In this document: in pieces, positions 12,281 through 13,045 of the stretch | Layout of the letters: every line of letters begins with the position of its first letter | How positions within the stretch are numbered: the first letter of the stretch is position 1 | Assembly: GCA_902768995.1 (NCBI GenBank) | Contig: CACXNN010000058.1 | Coordinates: 1-13,045, forward strand | Source of the DNA: an uncultured Eubacteriales bacterium | Lineage (GTDB): Bacteria > Bacillota > Clostridia > Christensenellales > CAG-138 | Reading direction: 5' to 3' | Length of the DNA: 13,045 nucleotides | The notes under the pieces: generated by a model | What the model was told of the DNA's origin: nothing | The model's database searches: none | What the model saw: only the letters and a program-made list of their open reading frames with translations | Position numbers and translations under genes: made by a program

Positions 12281-13045
12281 ATGCGGCGTATTTCGACAGA
12301 AAAGAAAAAACGGATCTTCGAGATCATCCAGATCGGCAATCAGGAGGACGCACCCAGCCGGATCTTCGACTATTTTATCGTGACGGTGATCCTCTGCAAC
12401 ATCGCCGTCCTGTTTCTGGAAACTTTCGACGCTCTGAACGCCTTTAGGGGCCTCTTCGAACGGATAGAGGACGTGACCGTGGCCATCTTCTGCGCCGAGT
12501 ACGCCCTCCGCATCTGGACGGCGGATCTCTTATATCCGGACGAAACCCGGCCCCGGGCGGTGCTGCGCTTTTTGTTTTCCTTCGACGGGCTCGTGGACCT
12601 GCTCACCATCCTGCCCTTCTTCTTCCTGTCCGGGTTCGGGGCCTTTCGGATCCTCCGCGCCGCGCGGATCCTGCATCTATTTCGCATCAACACCCAATAC
12701 GATTCCTTCCAGGTCATCACCTCCGTCGTCAAGGAGAAGAAGAACGCCATCCTGTACTCGGTCTTCATCATCCTGGTGCTGATCCTGGCCGCTTCCCTCA
12801 GCATGTACAGCGCGGAGCACGCGGCCCAGCCGGAGGTGTTTAAAAACGCGCTGTCCGGCATCTGGTGGAGCGTTTCCACCGTGTTTACGGTGGGCTACGG
12901 CGACATCTACCCGGTGACGCTCCTGGGGCGGATCATGGGGGTGATCATCACCTTCCTGGGCGTGGGCGCCGTGGCGATCCCCACCGGCATCCTCTCCGCC
13001 GGCTTCGTGGAGCATTACACCCGCCTGCAGCGCATGCAGGACGCC
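12281..13045 (+). CDS. Voltage-gated potassium channel (ion_trans family), truncated by the window
   Basis: The first 255 residues of a six-TM potassium channel; the gene runs off the right edge in frame. S1 is at about 30-50 (FIVTVILCNIAVLFLE), S2 at about 62-80, S3 at about 100-117 (FDGLVDLLTILPFFFL), S4 at about 121-136 with regularly spaced arginines in FRILRAARILHLFRI, and S5 at about 155-176. The pore has SGIWWSVSTVFTVGYGD with selectivity filter T203-V-G-Y-G207 and D208. S6 is at about 216-240, then a helical tail begins (FVEHYTRLQRMQ). The arginine-bearing S4 supports voltage sensing, as in KvAP/KvLm-type bacterial channels. A GGGGGAA site precedes the ATG. Any cytoplasmic C-terminal domain lies outside the window. 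Confidence 0.92.
   Translation, partial: MRRISTEKKKRIFEIIQIGNQEDAPSRIFDYFIVTVILCNIAVLFLETFDALNAFRGLFERIEDVTVAIFCAEYALRIWTADLLYPDETRPRAVLRFLFSFDGLVDLLTILPFFFLSGFGAFRILRAARILHLFRINTQYDSFQVITSVVKEKKNAILYSVFIILVLILAASLSMYSAEHAAQPEVFKNALSGIWWSVSTVFTVGYGDIYPVTLLGRIMGVIITFLGVGAVAIPTGILSAGFVEHYTRLQRMQDA

Overview
The window is a GC-rich stretch of ordinary bacterial chromosome, most likely from a Clostridia / Oscillospiraceae-type gut Firmicute. That placement is an inference from gene content (YczE-like membrane protein, NhaC-type antiporter, YqeC, Tim44/SPFH zinc-ribbon pair), from strong AGGAGG-like ribosome binding sites, and from sigma-A-like promoters with short leaders. I see no rRNA, tRNA, CRISPR array, transposase or integrase. 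Genes fill nearly all of the window and no gene-free gap exceeds about 205 bases.

Layout. 1-674 (minus): YczE/YitT-like membrane protein, reaching the window edge. 800-1723 (plus): PAP2 membrane phosphatase, divergent from it, with back-to-back promoters. 1780-3630 (minus): membrane-anchored leucine-rich-repeat protein; a symmetrical hairpin terminator separates it from the convergent PAP2 gene. 3827-4831 and 4870-6234 (plus): a two-gene operon encoding a two-TM Tim44-like zinc-ribbon protein and an SPFH/YdjI-like protein with three C-terminal zinc ribbons, closed by a terminator. 6393-6773 (plus): small helix-turn-helix protein. 6846-7568 (plus): uracil-DNA glycosylase with an in-frame 54-bp tandem duplication. 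7755-8132 and 8157-9437 (plus): RidA and an NhaC-family antiporter, an operon. 10234-11346 then 9513-10190 (minus): nagA followed by yqeC, one transcription unit. 11548-12117 (plus): unrecognised 189-residue protein, with a terminator. 12281-13045 (plus): voltage-gated potassium channel, cut by the window edge.

The genes are mostly one- or two-gene transcription units with their own promoters rather than one pathway. The most system-like piece is the Tim44-like/SPFH zinc-ribbon pair, which resembles the membrane-stress-associated ydjGHI group of Bacillus. The most unusual signals are the duplicated block inside ung, which repeats the uracil-recognition asparagine motif, and a family of three intergenic hairpin elements around ridA-nhaC. 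Those elements have different but self-complementary arms and a shared downstream module.
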